Part shown: positions 1 through 9,975 of the stretch, piece by piece
Numbering within the stretch: the first letter of the stretch is position 1
Layout of the letters: every line of letters begins with the position of its first letter
DNA from: JBGOTP01 sp041476545
Lineage (GTDB): Bacteria; Acidobacteriota; Vicinamibacteria; Vicinamibacterales; CAVVIG01
NCBI GenBank assembly: GCA_041476545.1
Contig: JBGOTP010000149.1
Location: forward strand, 1-11,612
Reading direction: 5' to 3'
DNA length: 11,612 nucleotides
Notes under the pieces: model-generated
Told to the model about the DNA's origin: nothing
Seen by the model: the letters and a program-made list of their open reading frames with translations, nothing else
Database searches by the model: none
Program-made: the position numbers and the translations under genes

Positions 1-202
1 CGCGAGGGTTTGCAGCGGGAGTGTCTGCCGGACGGCTGGAACGGTCTCCGTTTGCACTCGGACCGCCGCGGTGGCGGCCGTGAGTGTCCACCTTTCATGG
101 CTGACCGCGAGGGTGGCAGCCGGGACCGTCCACGTTTCGCGCCTGACTGTGGGGGTTGCGACCAGGAGCGTCCACCTTCCATGCCTGACCGCGGGTGTTA
201 AC
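1..202. repeat. 42-bp-period imperfect tandem repeat array
   Basis: Imperfect units begin at 44, 86, 128 and 170, exactly 42 bp apart. The last three start with gtcca followed by a pyrimidine-rich stretch and a ctgac core near the middle; the first is more diverged (gtct). Positions 1-43 look like a further diverged unit, so the array probably continues beyond the left edge. Because 42 is a multiple of three, the plus strand stays open from base 1 to a TAA at 199-201 and would encode a 14-residue repeat (for example CPPFMADREGGSRD, then RPRFAPDCGGCDQE). This could be the tail of a repeat-rich protein. The Cys/Arg-rich composition and lack of a recognisable domain make a noncoding intergenic repeat more likely. 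Confidence 0.75.
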
Positions 203-226
203 AAGCCGGAGCGGCTCGCTGGCCAT

Positions 227-246
227 GCGGATCGGTGTTGATCCGC
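227..246 (-). terminator. Hairpin downstream of the hydrolase gene
   Basis: A perfect 7-bp stem (gcggatc at 227-233, gatccgc at 240-246) encloses a 6-nt loop. It lies 26 nt past the stop codon of the minus-strand hydrolase. No T-tract follows in the direction of transcription, so it is not a canonical intrinsic terminator. It may stabilise the 3' end or only resemble a terminator. Confidence 0.35.
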
Positions 247-272
247 TTCCCCGCTGTCCCGTTCGGTTGCCG

Positions 273-1574
273 CTAGTTCTTCGGGATCCGAATCGTGCCC
301 GGGTCGTTCTCGCGCAGGGGGCTCGTGAACAGGCGTCCCGCGTCGGTCAGGTCGCCCATGATGTTGTCGCCTCCCGGCTTCGTGCCCTGCCGCACCCACT
401 TCACGAGATCGTCAAAGGACCGCGCCTGTTCCTCGGCGTTGAAGCGGCAGTGTCCGGCGATGCGATAGGCACGCTGCACGAGGAGGCTCTGCCTCCCCGC
501 CGCCTCCACCGCACGATTGAGGGTCTGCTCGAGGTGAATCGGCACGAAGAGGTCGCCCGTACCGTGCATGGTCAGCAGCGGACGCTCGATCTTGCCGTCG
601 AATGGGACGAGTTCGTCGAAGGGCCCCATCGGGTTGCGGAGATCCATGTCGGGCGCCTTCCGCCGGACCAGGGCGTCGAGTCGCGCGGATGTCAGCCCCA
701 GGTCCTCGTCGATGCGGTACCTGTAATGGGCGTTGGTCACGACACGGCTGGACGCCGCTGCGTTGCCTGCCAGCGCTCCGCCGCTGATATTCGACAGAAA
801 CCGTGATGCGAGTCCTTCAACCGCGAAGGGCCGCGGGCCACCGCTCATCTGGATCTCCACACTGGCCAGCTGGCGACCCTTCTCCGTGTACGTCGGCGGT
901 GTGCCGAGGATCTCTGTCATCCGGGCGAGATCGTCGCGTGTGCTCCCAGACTTGAACTGCACGCCGGTAATCACTTCGGCCGCCGCACCGACTGCTGTCG
1001 TGTAGTCGAAGAGCTCAGGCCCCGAAGCGCACATGGCCATACCGCCGGCGAACGAGGTCGGGAACTCGTGCATGCCAAGCACGGTGATATGGCCGCCCAT
1101 GGACGTGCCGGTCAGATAGACGCGCTGCGGTGCCTTGCCGCCGTTGAACTTGGTAAAGAGATCGGTCAACGACATCGTGTCGACGAGGCCGATGCCGGGC
1201 ACGTAGCCGTTGCAACGATAGCTCGACGCGCCCCACGCGAAGCCTTCGTCGATGAGATGCTGGCGATACGCTGGGGCGCCGACGCGCAGCTGCGATCCGC
1301 GGCCCGCGCCGGCTGCCACATAGCCGTGCGAACTCAGCATCAGCTCGCCGTTCCACTTGTCCGGAATTTCAATCCGGTAGAGGCCGCCGTCGTACTTGCC
1401 GGAAAAGGCCTTGGCGCCTGGCAGCGCGTCGAACGCCGGATCGGTGAATTCCCAGGTCTGCGAGGAACACGCAACCGGCGTGATGCCGGGACGGCCAACG
1501 CCCGCAGTCGGGACGATCGAGGCGGTGACGACCAGAAGGCCGAAGCCAACGGCAGCAAGATCGCGAGCGTGCAT
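273..1574 (-). CDS. Secreted alpha/beta-hydrolase fold esterase-like protein
   Basis: This 433-residue protein has a hydrophobic N-terminal segment (about residues 6-25) that looks like a signal peptide, so it probably acts in the periplasm or outside the cell. A cysteine follows at residue 36 in PVAC, but proline at the -3 position makes a lipoprotein box poor. The fold is supported by a nucleophile elbow GTSMGG with Ser158, a likely acid Asp341 in HGTGDLFVP and a likely catalytic His375 in AGHCRF, in the right order for a Ser-Asp-His triad. The substrate cannot be read from the sequence; esterase, lipase or peptidase activity are all possible. The ATG at 1574 is preceded by a G6 run that may serve as ribosome binding site. 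The gene is divergent from the M23 peptidase gene and appears to be a single-gene unit. The fold is confident, the substrate is not. Confidence 0.88.
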   Translation of the reverse strand: MHARDLAAVGFGLLVVTASIVPTAGVGRPGITPVACSSQTWEFTDPAFDALPGAKAFSGKYDGGLYRIEIPDKWNGELMLSSHGYVAAGAGRGSQLRVGAPAYRQHLIDEGFAWGASSYRCNGYVPGIGLVDTMSLTDLFTKFNGGKAPQRVYLTGTSMGGHITVLGMHEFPTSFAGGMAMCASGPELFDYTTAVGAAAEVITGVQFKSGSTRDDLARMTEILGTPPTYTEKGRQLASVEIQMSGGPRPFAVEGLASRFLSNISGGALAGNAAASSRVVTNAHYRYRIDEDLGLTSARLDALVRRKAPDMDLRNPMGPFDELVPFDGKIERPLLTMHGTGDLFVPIHLEQTLNRAVEAAGRQSLLVQRAYRIAGHCRFNAEEQARSFDDLVKWVRQGTKPGGDNIMGDLTDAGRLFTSPLRENDPGTIRIPKN

Positions 1575-1683
1575 GAGCCCCCCGAGGGCATTGTAGCCAA
1601 GTACGGTGTTCCCCGGCCCGGTTGTATTTTCGCCCGTTGTTCGCGTGCTGGTAACTTTTCAACCTGTGAGCGGTTTTTCGTGT

Positions 1684-1692
1684 GATACAGTT
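1684..1692 (+). promoter_or_regulatory. Possible -10 element for the M23 peptidase gene
   Basis: The 185-bp divergent spacer between the hydrolase and peptidase starts contains gatacagtt, with TACAGT at 1686-1691 resembling a sigma-70 -10 box. No good -35 box is found 16-18 bp upstream. If used, it would leave a leader of about 60 nt before the ATG at 1760. This is weak evidence from one hexamer. Confidence 0.2.
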
Positions 1693-1759
1693 TTGCAACT
1701 CGGGGGCGCGGACCCTTCGGCCGCTGCCCCTATGCGCTGTCCCGAAGACCGTGATTAGT

Positions 1760-2668
1760 ATGGGTTTGCGTTCGCGCCGTTACACCGTTTTGACTACAGA
1801 CCGCACGGGCGGCGTGCGCGGCGTGAGCATCAGTCTGCGTACGGCCGCGGTTGTCGCGTGCAGCGTTCTGGCCGTCCCGGTGCTCATCGGTCTTGGCGCG
1901 AAGTGGCAGTCACGCGAGGAGATTTCCCAGCTTCGCGGCGCCAATTCCGCGCTGGAGATCGAGAACGGGAGCTTCCGCGCGGCGACTGGTGAGCTCACCA
2001 CCCAGATTCAAGCCCTCGAGAACGTGATCGCGGACCTCGGTGCGCGGGCCGAACTCGACCCGGCGCAGGCGCGGGCGATGCAGCGGCTGCCGGCCGTCGT
2101 CAAGGCCAAGGCGGCCGGTGGGAGCGCGAAGCCGAGTGCGGGCTTTTCGCGTGTGTTCTCCTCGTTGACCAGCCCTGAAGATACCTTCGGCATCCTGCGT
2201 GATCTTCTGACCGGCCTCGAGGATCGCCTGAGCTACGTGCGGCGTGACGTCGAGCGCCGGGAGCAGCTCGCGGCGGCCACGCCGTCCATCTGGCCGGCGC
2301 ACGGCTGGCTGACTGGCGGTTTCGGGGACCGTTCCGACCCCATTACCGGCGAACCGGGGATCCACCAGGGCATCGACATTTCGACGCCGAAGGGGCGGCC
2401 CGTCTACGCCACGGCGGACGGGATTGTTGAATCTGCCTCCTATACTGGGGACTACGGCAATCTCATCGCGATCAGACACGACTTCGGATTGACGACACGC
2501 TACGGCCACTTGAACTCGTACAACGTCAGCATTGGCGCTCCCGTGAAGCGCGGCGACGTCATTGGCTACGTGGGGTCGACTGGCCGCTCAACCGGGTCGC
2601 ACCTGCACTACGAGATCCTCATCAACGACAAGCCGACCGACCCTCTGAAGCTCCTCACGCGCCGATAG
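1760..2668 (+). CDS. Membrane-anchored M23 family metallopeptidase
   Basis: This is a predicted zinc endopeptidase of the LytM/peptidase M23 family, which cleaves peptide cross-links of peptidoglycan in the envelope. From the ATG at 1760 the protein has 302 residues: a short basic cytoplasmic tail (RRYTVLTTDRTG), a transmembrane helix at about 25-45, a coiled-coil-like stretch at about 50-95, a linker, and the M23 domain from about 185 to the end. The metal and catalytic residues are all present: His202 and Asp206 in HQGID, His250 in YGHLN, and His281/His283 in SHLHYE. It is therefore likely an active enzyme and not a degenerate EnvC-type activator. The frame is open back to an ATG at 1682, but Met27 of that longer version starts the family-typical tail, so 1760 is preferred. 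No clear ribosome binding site decides this. secA follows 59 bp downstream on the same strand. Confidence 0.92.
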   Translation: MGLRSRRYTVLTTDRTGGVRGVSISLRTAAVVACSVLAVPVLIGLGAKWQSREEISQLRGANSALEIENGSFRAATGELTTQIQALENVIADLGARAELDPAQARAMQRLPAVVKAKAAGGSAKPSAGFSRVFSSLTSPEDTFGILRDLLTGLEDRLSYVRRDVERREQLAAATPSIWPAHGWLTGGFGDRSDPITGEPGIHQGIDISTPKGRPVYATADGIVESASYTGDYGNLIAIRHDFGLTTRYGHLNSYNVSIGAPVKRGDVIGYVGSTGRSTGSHLHYEILINDKPTDPLKLLTRR

Positions 2669-2688
2669 CCGTTGCGCGGAATCTCCGT

Positions 2689-2694
2689 TACAAT
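2689..2694 (+). promoter_or_regulatory. Candidate -10 box upstream of secA
   Basis: TACAAT at 2689-2694 sits in a short AT-rich patch (ttacaattattagatat) that stands out in otherwise GC-rich sequence, 33 nt before the secA start. The hexamer at the ideal -35 distance (TAGCCG) is poor. It suggests secA has its own promoter in addition to any readthrough from the peptidase gene. Weak to moderate support. Confidence 0.35.
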
Positions 2695-2727
2695 TATTAG
2701 ATATCCACTGGCTCAACCGCGCCGTAG

Positions 2728-5739
<3,012 letters not shown>

Positions 5740-5760
5740 ACGTCCGTTCACGGTTTACAT

Positions 5761-7305
5761 ATGACACCCAAGACTGAATCGCTGACGCTCGTGTCGAGAG
5801 CGACCGACGCAGGATTTGCCACCGCGCTCACGTTCGACGACATCCTGCTGGTCCCGCGCCATTCCACGGTCCTCCCCTACCAGGTGGACGTGAGCACCAG
5901 GCTGACGAGACACATTCGGTTGAACGTGCCGCTCGTGAGTGCCGCCATGGACACGGTCACCGAATCGCGGCTGGCGATCGCGATGGCGCAGCACGGCGGG
6001 CTCGGGGTGATTCACAAGAACCTGTCCATCGATGAGCAGGCCTCCGAGGTCGACCGTGTGAAACGATCCGAGAGCGGGATGATCGTGGATCCCATTACCC
6101 TCTCGCCCGTCCATCGTATCTACGAAGCCCTCGAGTTGATGAAGAAGTACCGCATCTCGGGCGTGCCAATTACCGAGGACGGCAGCAAGGAAGGCAAACT
6201 CGTCGGCATTCTCACGAACCGCGATCTGAGATTCGAAACCAACGTCAGTCGCCCCATCAGCGAGGTGATGACGCGGGATCCCCTGTTCACCGTGCCGATC
6301 GGGACCAATCTCGACGCCGCGCGGGAGCGGCTGCACCAGCACAAGGTCGAGAAGCTCCTGGTCGTCGACAGCAACTTCCGGCTCAAGGGACTCATCACGG
6401 TCAAGGATATTCAGAAGGCCGTGAAGTATCCCGCGGCATCGAAGGATGCCCTCGGTCGCCTGAGGTGTGGAGCGGCCATCGGGGTCGCTCGGGACACGAT
6501 GGATCGCGCCGAGGCCCTGGTGGCGGCCAACGTGGATGTCCTCGTCCTCGATACCGCGCACGGTCATTCCCAGGGCGTGCTCGACATGGTCGGCCGTGTG
6601 CGCCAGCGCTTTCCTGGCGTCGACCTCGTCGCGGGCAACGTCGCCACGGCCGAAGGGACCAAGGCGCTCATCTCTCAAGGTGTCGATGCGGTCAAGGTTG
6701 GCATCGGCGCGGGGTCCATCTGCACGACGCGAGTGGTCGCCGGCATCGGCGTGCCGATGGTCACCGCCATCATCGATTGCGCGAAGGCCGCCGAGGCCTA
6801 CGACGTGCCGGTGATTGCGGATGGTGGCATCCGTTTCTCCGGCGACATCACCAAGGCCCTGGCGGTCGGCGCGAGCACGACGATGATCGGGAATCTGTTC
6901 GCCGGCACGGACGAGAGTCCGGGGGAACTCATCCTGTATCAGGGACGCAGCTTCAAGGAATACCGCGGCATGGGATCGATTGCCGCGATGCGTCGCGGCA
7001 GCCGCGATCGCTACTTCCAGGACGAGTTCGATCTCGATGGCCTGGCATCGGGCGGCGAAGGCGGCAGCGAAAAGCTGGTACCCGAAGGCATCGAAGGTCG
7101 CGTGGCGCACAAGGGCAGCGTGGCCGCCATGGTGCATCAACTGGTGGGCGGACTGCGCGCCGGCATGGGGTACAGCGGCTGCGCCACGATCGCTGACCTC
7201 CAGCGTGATGCCCAGCTGATTCGGGTGACGCCAGCCGGCTTCCGCGAGGGCCACGTCCACGACGTGGCGATCACCAAAGAGGCGCCGAACTACCGATCTG
7301 AGTAA
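5761..7305 (+). CDS. guaB: Inosine-5'-monophosphate dehydrogenase
   Basis: GuaB oxidises IMP to XMP with NAD+, the first committed step of GMP synthesis, in the cytoplasm. The 514-residue protein has the (beta/alpha)8 barrel (TFDDILLVP near residue 24, SAAMDTVTE near 60) interrupted by a tandem CBS-domain module at about 107-225. The catalytic cysteine is Cys321 in GAGSICTTR. The usual family sequence has Pro where this one has Ala317. The flap carries GMGSIAAM, RYFQ and the active-site segment PEGIEGRV. It starts 21 bp after secA with no visible promoter between them, so the two are probably cotranscribed. No clear Shine-Dalgarno precedes the ATG; the N-terminus is about a dozen residues longer than in many homologues. 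The last codons lie inside a 21-bp-period direct repeat. Confidence 0.98.
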   Translation: MTPKTESLTLVSRATDAGFATALTFDDILLVPRHSTVLPYQVDVSTRLTRHIRLNVPLVSAAMDTVTESRLAIAMAQHGGLGVIHKNLSIDEQASEVDRVKRSESGMIVDPITLSPVHRIYEALELMKKYRISGVPITEDGSKEGKLVGILTNRDLRFETNVSRPISEVMTRDPLFTVPIGTNLDAARERLHQHKVEKLLVVDSNFRLKGLITVKDIQKAVKYPAASKDALGRLRCGAAIGVARDTMDRAEALVAANVDVLVLDTAHGHSQGVLDMVGRVRQRFPGVDLVAGNVATAEGTKALISQGVDAVKVGIGAGSICTTRVVAGIGVPMVTAIIDCAKAAEAYDVPVIADGGIRFSGDITKALAVGASTTMIGNLFAGTDESPGELILYQGRSFKEYRGMGSIAAMRRGSRDRYFQDEFDLDGLASGGEGGSEKLVPEGIEGRVAHKGSVAAMVHQLVGGLRAGMGYSGCATIADLQRDAQLIRVTPAGFREGHVHDVAITKEAPNYRSE

Positions 7306-7331
7306 TCGGACCACCGATCTGAGCAATCCGA
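7292..7331. repeat. 21-bp-period direct repeat across the guaB stop codon
   Basis: Two copies of an 18-bp unit, accgatctgagtaatcgg (7292-7309) and accgatctgagcaatccg (7313-7330), differ at two positions and start 21 bp apart. The first copy encodes the last residues of GuaB and its TAA stop, so part of the repeat is translated. The function is unknown; it could be a small intergenic repeat that spread into the gene end. Confidence 0.7.
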
Positions 7332-7332
7332 T

Positions 7333-7355
7333 GTAGCGCAGGGCTTCAGCCCAGC
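7333..7355. repeat. Intergenic palindromic repeat, copy 1 (guaB/tsaE junction)
   Basis: The 20-mer gtagcgcagggcttcagccc (7333-7352) recurs with one mismatch at 7837-7856. It folds as gcagggc-ttca-gcccagc (7338-7344 paired with 7349-7355), with one internal imperfection in the stem. It lies between the convergent ends of guaB and tsaE, where it could act as a bidirectional terminator or mRNA-end hairpin. No T-tract follows on either strand, so the terminator role is inference. Confidence 0.6.
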
Positions 7356-7360
7356 TTTCT

Positions 7361-7774
7361 CTACGCAATCCGAATCGTCCGCGTCGAGTCGTCGCCGTGC
7401 GCAATCTGGACGAGCAACGCTCCGGCAAACGGGCGCGGGAGACGGTCGGGCCATTCGATTGCGACCACGCCCCCCTCGAGCGTCAGTTCCTCCAGCCCCA
7501 GGTCGTCCACTTCCAGCGAGGTCAGGCGATACAAGTCCACGTGATACAGCGGCAGCCGGCCGCCGCGATATTCCTGGATCAACGTAAACGTGGGGCTGGT
7601 GACGTCGGCAGGGTCGATGCCAAGACCCTCGGCGAGTCCGCGGACGAATGCCGTCTTCCCCGCTCCGAGATCGCCCGAGAGCAGCACGATCGCGCCGGCC
7701 GAGAGCGTCGTGGCGAACTCGCGTCCCGCTGCCACCGTTTCGGCTTCTGAACTTGTAACGAGAGTTCTCGACAT
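7361..7774 (-). CDS. tsaE: tRNA t6A37 biosynthesis ATPase TsaE
   Basis: TsaE is the small P-loop ATPase that works with TsaB and TsaD to attach threonylcarbamoyl to A37 of ANN-decoding tRNAs in the cytoplasm. The 137-residue product has the usual family size. It shows Walker A GDLGAGKT at 34-41 (Lys40), the switch-like SPTF at 60-63, the HVDLYR motif at 78-83, and VAIEWPDR around 104-111 with Glu107 and Trp108. The ATG at 7774 (MSRTLVTSSEAET) is preferred because it matches the usual family N-terminus. A GTG at 7789 would add five residues, and neither start has a strong ribosome binding site. The gene converges on guaB with a 55-bp gap. It has the same orientation as nnr, its usual partner in many genomes, but the two are separated here by a degraded kinase-propeller gene. 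Confidence 0.95.
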   Translation of the reverse strand: MSRTLVTSSEAETVAAGREFATTLSAGAIVLLSGDLGAGKTAFVRGLAEGLGIDPADVTSPTFTLIQEYRGGRLPLYHVDLYRLTSLEVDDLGLEELTLEGGVVAIEWPDRLPRPFAGALLVQIAHGDDSTRTIRIA

Positions 7775-7799
7775 GCTCACGAACACCACTCACGACCAT

Positions 7800-7826
7800 A
7801 ACCGCAGCGATCGCAGAGATCGCAGA
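7800..7826 (+). repeat. 9-bp-period CGCAGA repeat, copy 1
   Basis: Three 9-bp units follow each other: aaccgcagc (7800-7808), gatcgcaga (7809-7817) and gatcgcaga (7818-7826), the last two identical. A related array in reverse orientation lies at 10010-10036, so the two enclose the kinase-propeller remnant. Such arrays recur in intergenic regions of diverse bacteria; their function is unknown. Confidence 0.65.
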
Positions 7827-7836
7827 CGGTGCAGTC

Positions 7837-7859
7837 GTAGTGCAGGGCTTCAGCCCTGC
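7837..7859. repeat. Intergenic palindromic repeat, copy 2
   Basis: This is the second copy of the 20-mer found at 7333, here gtagtgcagggcttcagccc. It forms a perfect 7-bp stem, gcagggc (7842-7848) and gccctgc (7853-7859), around a ttca loop. It sits between the end of the kinase-propeller remnant (7884) and the tsaE start (7774), so the two copies flank tsaE. It could end the upstream transcript, though no T-tract follows. Confidence 0.65.
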
Positions 7860-7883
7860 CGCGCGGGGGGCCAGCCAGGGCGC

Positions 7884-9608
7884 TCATCGTTTCAGGGCGC
7901 GGCGCAGTTCTTCGGTCCAATTCAGGACAACCTGGATCTCATCTGCTGCGACGTTGTCACGCCGAATAGCCAGGAACCATCCGTCTGGCGCGACGTCGTA
8001 GTCGGCGAAATTGCCGTCGAAATTGTACGTGGCGCCAGGGAGCTCGAATAGCTTTCGGGTGGCCATGACATGGAACGGGCCCGGCTGGATGCTCACGGCC
8101 ATGAGCCAATCGCCTTCCCGATAGAACAGCTCGTGGCCGTCGCGCGACCACATTGGCTGCAGTCCACCGTGCGCCGAGATTGGGATCTTTGGCCCGGGCC
8201 CCGGAAACGGCTGAACGTAGACTTCGTCGTGGCCGGACTCGTTGGTCACGAATGCCAGCCATTGGCCACCAACCGGCGAAACGACCGCGCCTCGCTCGTT
8301 GAATGGCGAGACCAGAAGAGGGCGCGGAGCCTCTCCAAGGGGAAGCAGCCACAAGTCACGTCGACCGGGACCACCTCCACTTCCAACTCCCGCCCCGGAT
8401 TCAGCAAAGGCGATGAAGCGGCCGTCCGGCGACCATGCGTCGGGATACTGAGAACCCGGTCGCTCCAGCAATCGCTTCGGTTCCCCGCCGGTCGAGGGCA
8501 TGACGAACAAATCCTGATCACCGCCCTCTTGCGCAATGGAATAGAAGACGATGCGGGCTCCGTCCGGCGACCAGACACTCCGCCGGTTGAGACCCGTCGT
8601 AGTCAACTTCAGGCGCGTGCCTCGTTCAAACTCATAGGCCCACAAATCGAGGTGGGAGCCGTCCGATACACTCACCGCCACCCGCTTGCCGTCGGGCGAG
8701 AGCCGCGGCGATTGGAATCCGCCTCGCGCCTCAAGAGCGAGCGTGACCTGACCAGATCGATTGATCCAGACCATTGACGCATTCGTGTACGCGTCGGCGG
8801 CGAGATAGGCGATCGAGCCGTTACGGGCACCGGCGAAGACGGGGACCGTGTTGTTGCTGACCATACGAATCGACTCCAGCACCGGAACCGGGGTGCCGAC
8901 GATGGCGAGCCGCTTCGCGTCGAACCCTACGGCCCATATTCCCCCTTGGCGCTCGAAGAGCAGATCGCCTGTGGCCGCGAGCTGCGGGTTCGTGCCATCG
9001 ACCAGTGCGTGAGTCGCTCGCGTCCGCAAGTCAACCGCATCGATGCGCCCTCCAATTCGGCTGGAACTCCTTCGGGCGAGGACGGCATTCGCGCCTGGGA
9101 TAACCAGAGGCTGGCTGAATGCGCCATCCTTGTCCGACTCGAGAATCAATTGAGCAGTGCCGCCGCTCGAAGGGACCTCATAGAGATCGCCGCCCCTGGA
9201 AAAGACGATGAGGCCATCGTCGCCCCACGAACCCCGTGCGCCTGCATCGCAGATGGTGGCAGCAAGGCCGCCACCAGCGGGGACCTTCTTGAGCTTCCCA
9301 TCCGAAACGAATGCGATCCAGGCGCCGTCTGGTGAGAAAAATGGATTTGTGCCGCCTTCCGCGCCGCGCACTCGCTCGAAGCCAAGGTTGTCAAGGTGAC
9401 GCTGGACCAAGCCGAGCGGCGAGGTGGCTACGTACACGATCGTGCGGCCATCCGGTGACAGCGCAATGGTGCTTCCGCCCCCTCCACCGCCTTCGCGAGT
9501 CCGAAGTCGAGGATCTTCGCGACGCCGTCGAGCGTCACCTTGATGTTCGCCGGCTTGAGGTCGCGGTGAATGATGCCGCGCTCGTGGGCATACTCGATCC
9601 CTTCGCAA
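7884..9608 (-). CDS. TolB/WD40-like beta-propeller fragment
   Basis: This is the longest open frame of the broken gene. Its first 45 or so residues are the kinase region read in the wrong frame; real homology begins at about residue 46 (STIALSPDGR, near 9475). From there it shows the repeated SPDG-type blades of TolB-like propellers: FFSPDGAWIAF, RLSPDGKRVAV, VWSPDGARIVF, AWSPDGRFIAF and MWSRDGHELFY, with one degenerate blade reading VVSPVGGQWLAF. The last residues, VVLNWTEELRRALKR, resemble the conserved end of acidobacterial kinase-propeller proteins. In intact relatives this domain lies outside the membrane and is presumed to bind ligand or partner proteins. Here it has no credible start codon of its own and no signal peptide, so it is probably not made as a functional protein. 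Confidence 0.7.
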   Translation of the reverse strand: MRRDRVCPRARHHSPRPQAGEHQGDARRRREDPRLRTREGGGGGGSTIALSPDGRTIVYVATSPLGLVQRHLDNLGFERVRGAEGGTNPFFSPDGAWIAFVSDGKLKKVPAGGGLAATICDAGARGSWGDDGLIVFSRGGDLYEVPSSGGTAQLILESDKDGAFSQPLVIPGANAVLARRSSSRIGGRIDAVDLRTRATHALVDGTNPQLAATGDLLFERQGGIWAVGFDAKRLAIVGTPVPVLESIRMVSNNTVPVFAGARNGSIAYLAADAYTNASMVWINRSGQVTLALEARGGFQSPRLSPDGKRVAVSVSDGSHLDLWAYEFERGTRLKLTTTGLNRRSVWSPDGARIVFYSIAQEGGDQDLFVMPSTGGEPKRLLERPGSQYPDAWSPDGRFIAFAESGAGVGSGGGPGRRDLWLLPLGEAPRPLLVSPFNERGAVVSPVGGQWLAFVTNESGHDEVYVQPFPGPGPKIPISAHGGLQPMWSRDGHELFYREGDWLMAVSIQPGPFHVMATRKLFELPGATYNFDGNFADYDVAPDGWFLAIRRDNVAADEIQVVLNWTEELRRALKR

Positions 9609-9961
9609 AGCTGTGTCGCGATCGGAAGCACGGCGTCGAGCGGCAACGCACCGGCGTGCAACCGGTCCGCGAGGGTCGGGCCCTCGACGAGCTCCATCAC
9701 GAGCGTGATGTGGCCGTCGCTCTCGTCGATGCCGTGGATCGTGGCGATGTTCGCATGCGTGAGCGCCGCCAGCAGTTGCGCCTCGCGCTCGAAGCGCGAA
9801 CGGCGTTCCGGATCGAGCGCGAAGGCCTCTGGCAGTACCTTCAGCGCCACGTCGCGGTTCAGTCGCGTATCGCGCGCGCGATACACCTCGCCCATGCCAC
9901 CAATGCCAATCAGCGCGACGACCTCGAATAATCCGATGCGCGTTCCAGGGGACAGGGACAC
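9428..9961 (-). CDS. Truncated PknB-like Ser/Thr kinase (N-lobe and catalytic loop only)
   Basis: This is the 5' part of the broken gene, 177 residues. It begins at a GTG with a good GGAG Shine-Dalgarno five bases upstream (plus-strand ctcc at 9967-9970). It has the glycine-rich loop GIGGMGEVY (19-27), the ATP-anchoring Lys41, the likely helix-C Glu60, the catalytic loop HRDLKPAN (132-139, Asp134) and the Mg-binding DFG (152-154). After residue 160 the reading frame is lost, and 17 unrelated residues lead to a TAG. Everything from the activation loop onwards, including APE and the substrate-binding C-lobe, is absent. It could be translated, but should not fold as a working kinase. Confidence 0.75.
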   Translation of the reverse strand: MSLSPGTRIGLFEVVALIGIGGMGEVYRARDTRLNRDVALKVLPEAFALDPERRSRFEREAQLLAALTHANIATIHGIDESDGHITLVMELVEGPTLADRLHAGALPLDAVLPIATQLCEGIEYAHERGIIHRDLKPANIKVTLDGVAKILDFGLAKAVEGAEAPLRCHRMAARSCT

Positions 9962-9975
9962 AGGTACTCCGTCAA

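Larger units (their letters stand above)
7884..9961 (-). pseudogene. Broken Ser/Thr kinase-TolB propeller gene (frameshift plus deletion)
   Basis: Two overlapping minus-strand reading frames together look like one Acidobacteria-type fusion of a PknB-like kinase with a TolB/WD40-like propeller. The kinase frame is good up to DFGLAKAVEG, then goes out of frame at a run of five G (plus-strand C at 9478-9482). The propeller frame begins right there with GGGSTIALSPDGR. The region is 2078 bp; adding one base makes 693 codons and joins the two parts. Restoring the frame does not restore the protein. The kinase C-lobe (activation-segment end, APE and later helices) and the transmembrane linker expected between the two modules are missing, so several hundred bases appear to have been deleted as well. 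A homopolymer sequencing error may explain the frameshift but not the missing C-lobe. Active kinase function is unlikely. Confidence 0.75.

Noticed and set aside
195..806. Plus-strand frame opposite the hydrolase
   Set aside because: The hydrolase on the minus strand has a signal peptide and catalytic triad motifs; this frame has none.
2674..2722. Complementary gcgcgg (2674-2679) and ccgcgc (2717-2722) upstream of secA
   Set aside because: The arms are only 6 bp with a 37-nt loop, and the first arm would be upstream of the likely transcription start, so a regulatory hairpin is not supported.
5755..7428. 557-codon open frame on the minus strand opposite guaB
   Set aside because: It lies antisense to a clear guaB gene and has no recognisable domain. 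Long antisense frames are expected in GC-rich coding DNA.
7290..7799. Minus-strand frame overlapping tsaE whose end reads as Ser/Asp/Arg repeats
   Set aside because: It overlaps TsaE, which carries all its motifs in another frame. The repeated end is the 21-bp DNA repeat read in a third frame.
7800..7826. The short repeats considered as a CRISPR array
   Set aside because: Units are 9 bp and contiguous with no spacers, and there are no cas genes in the window.
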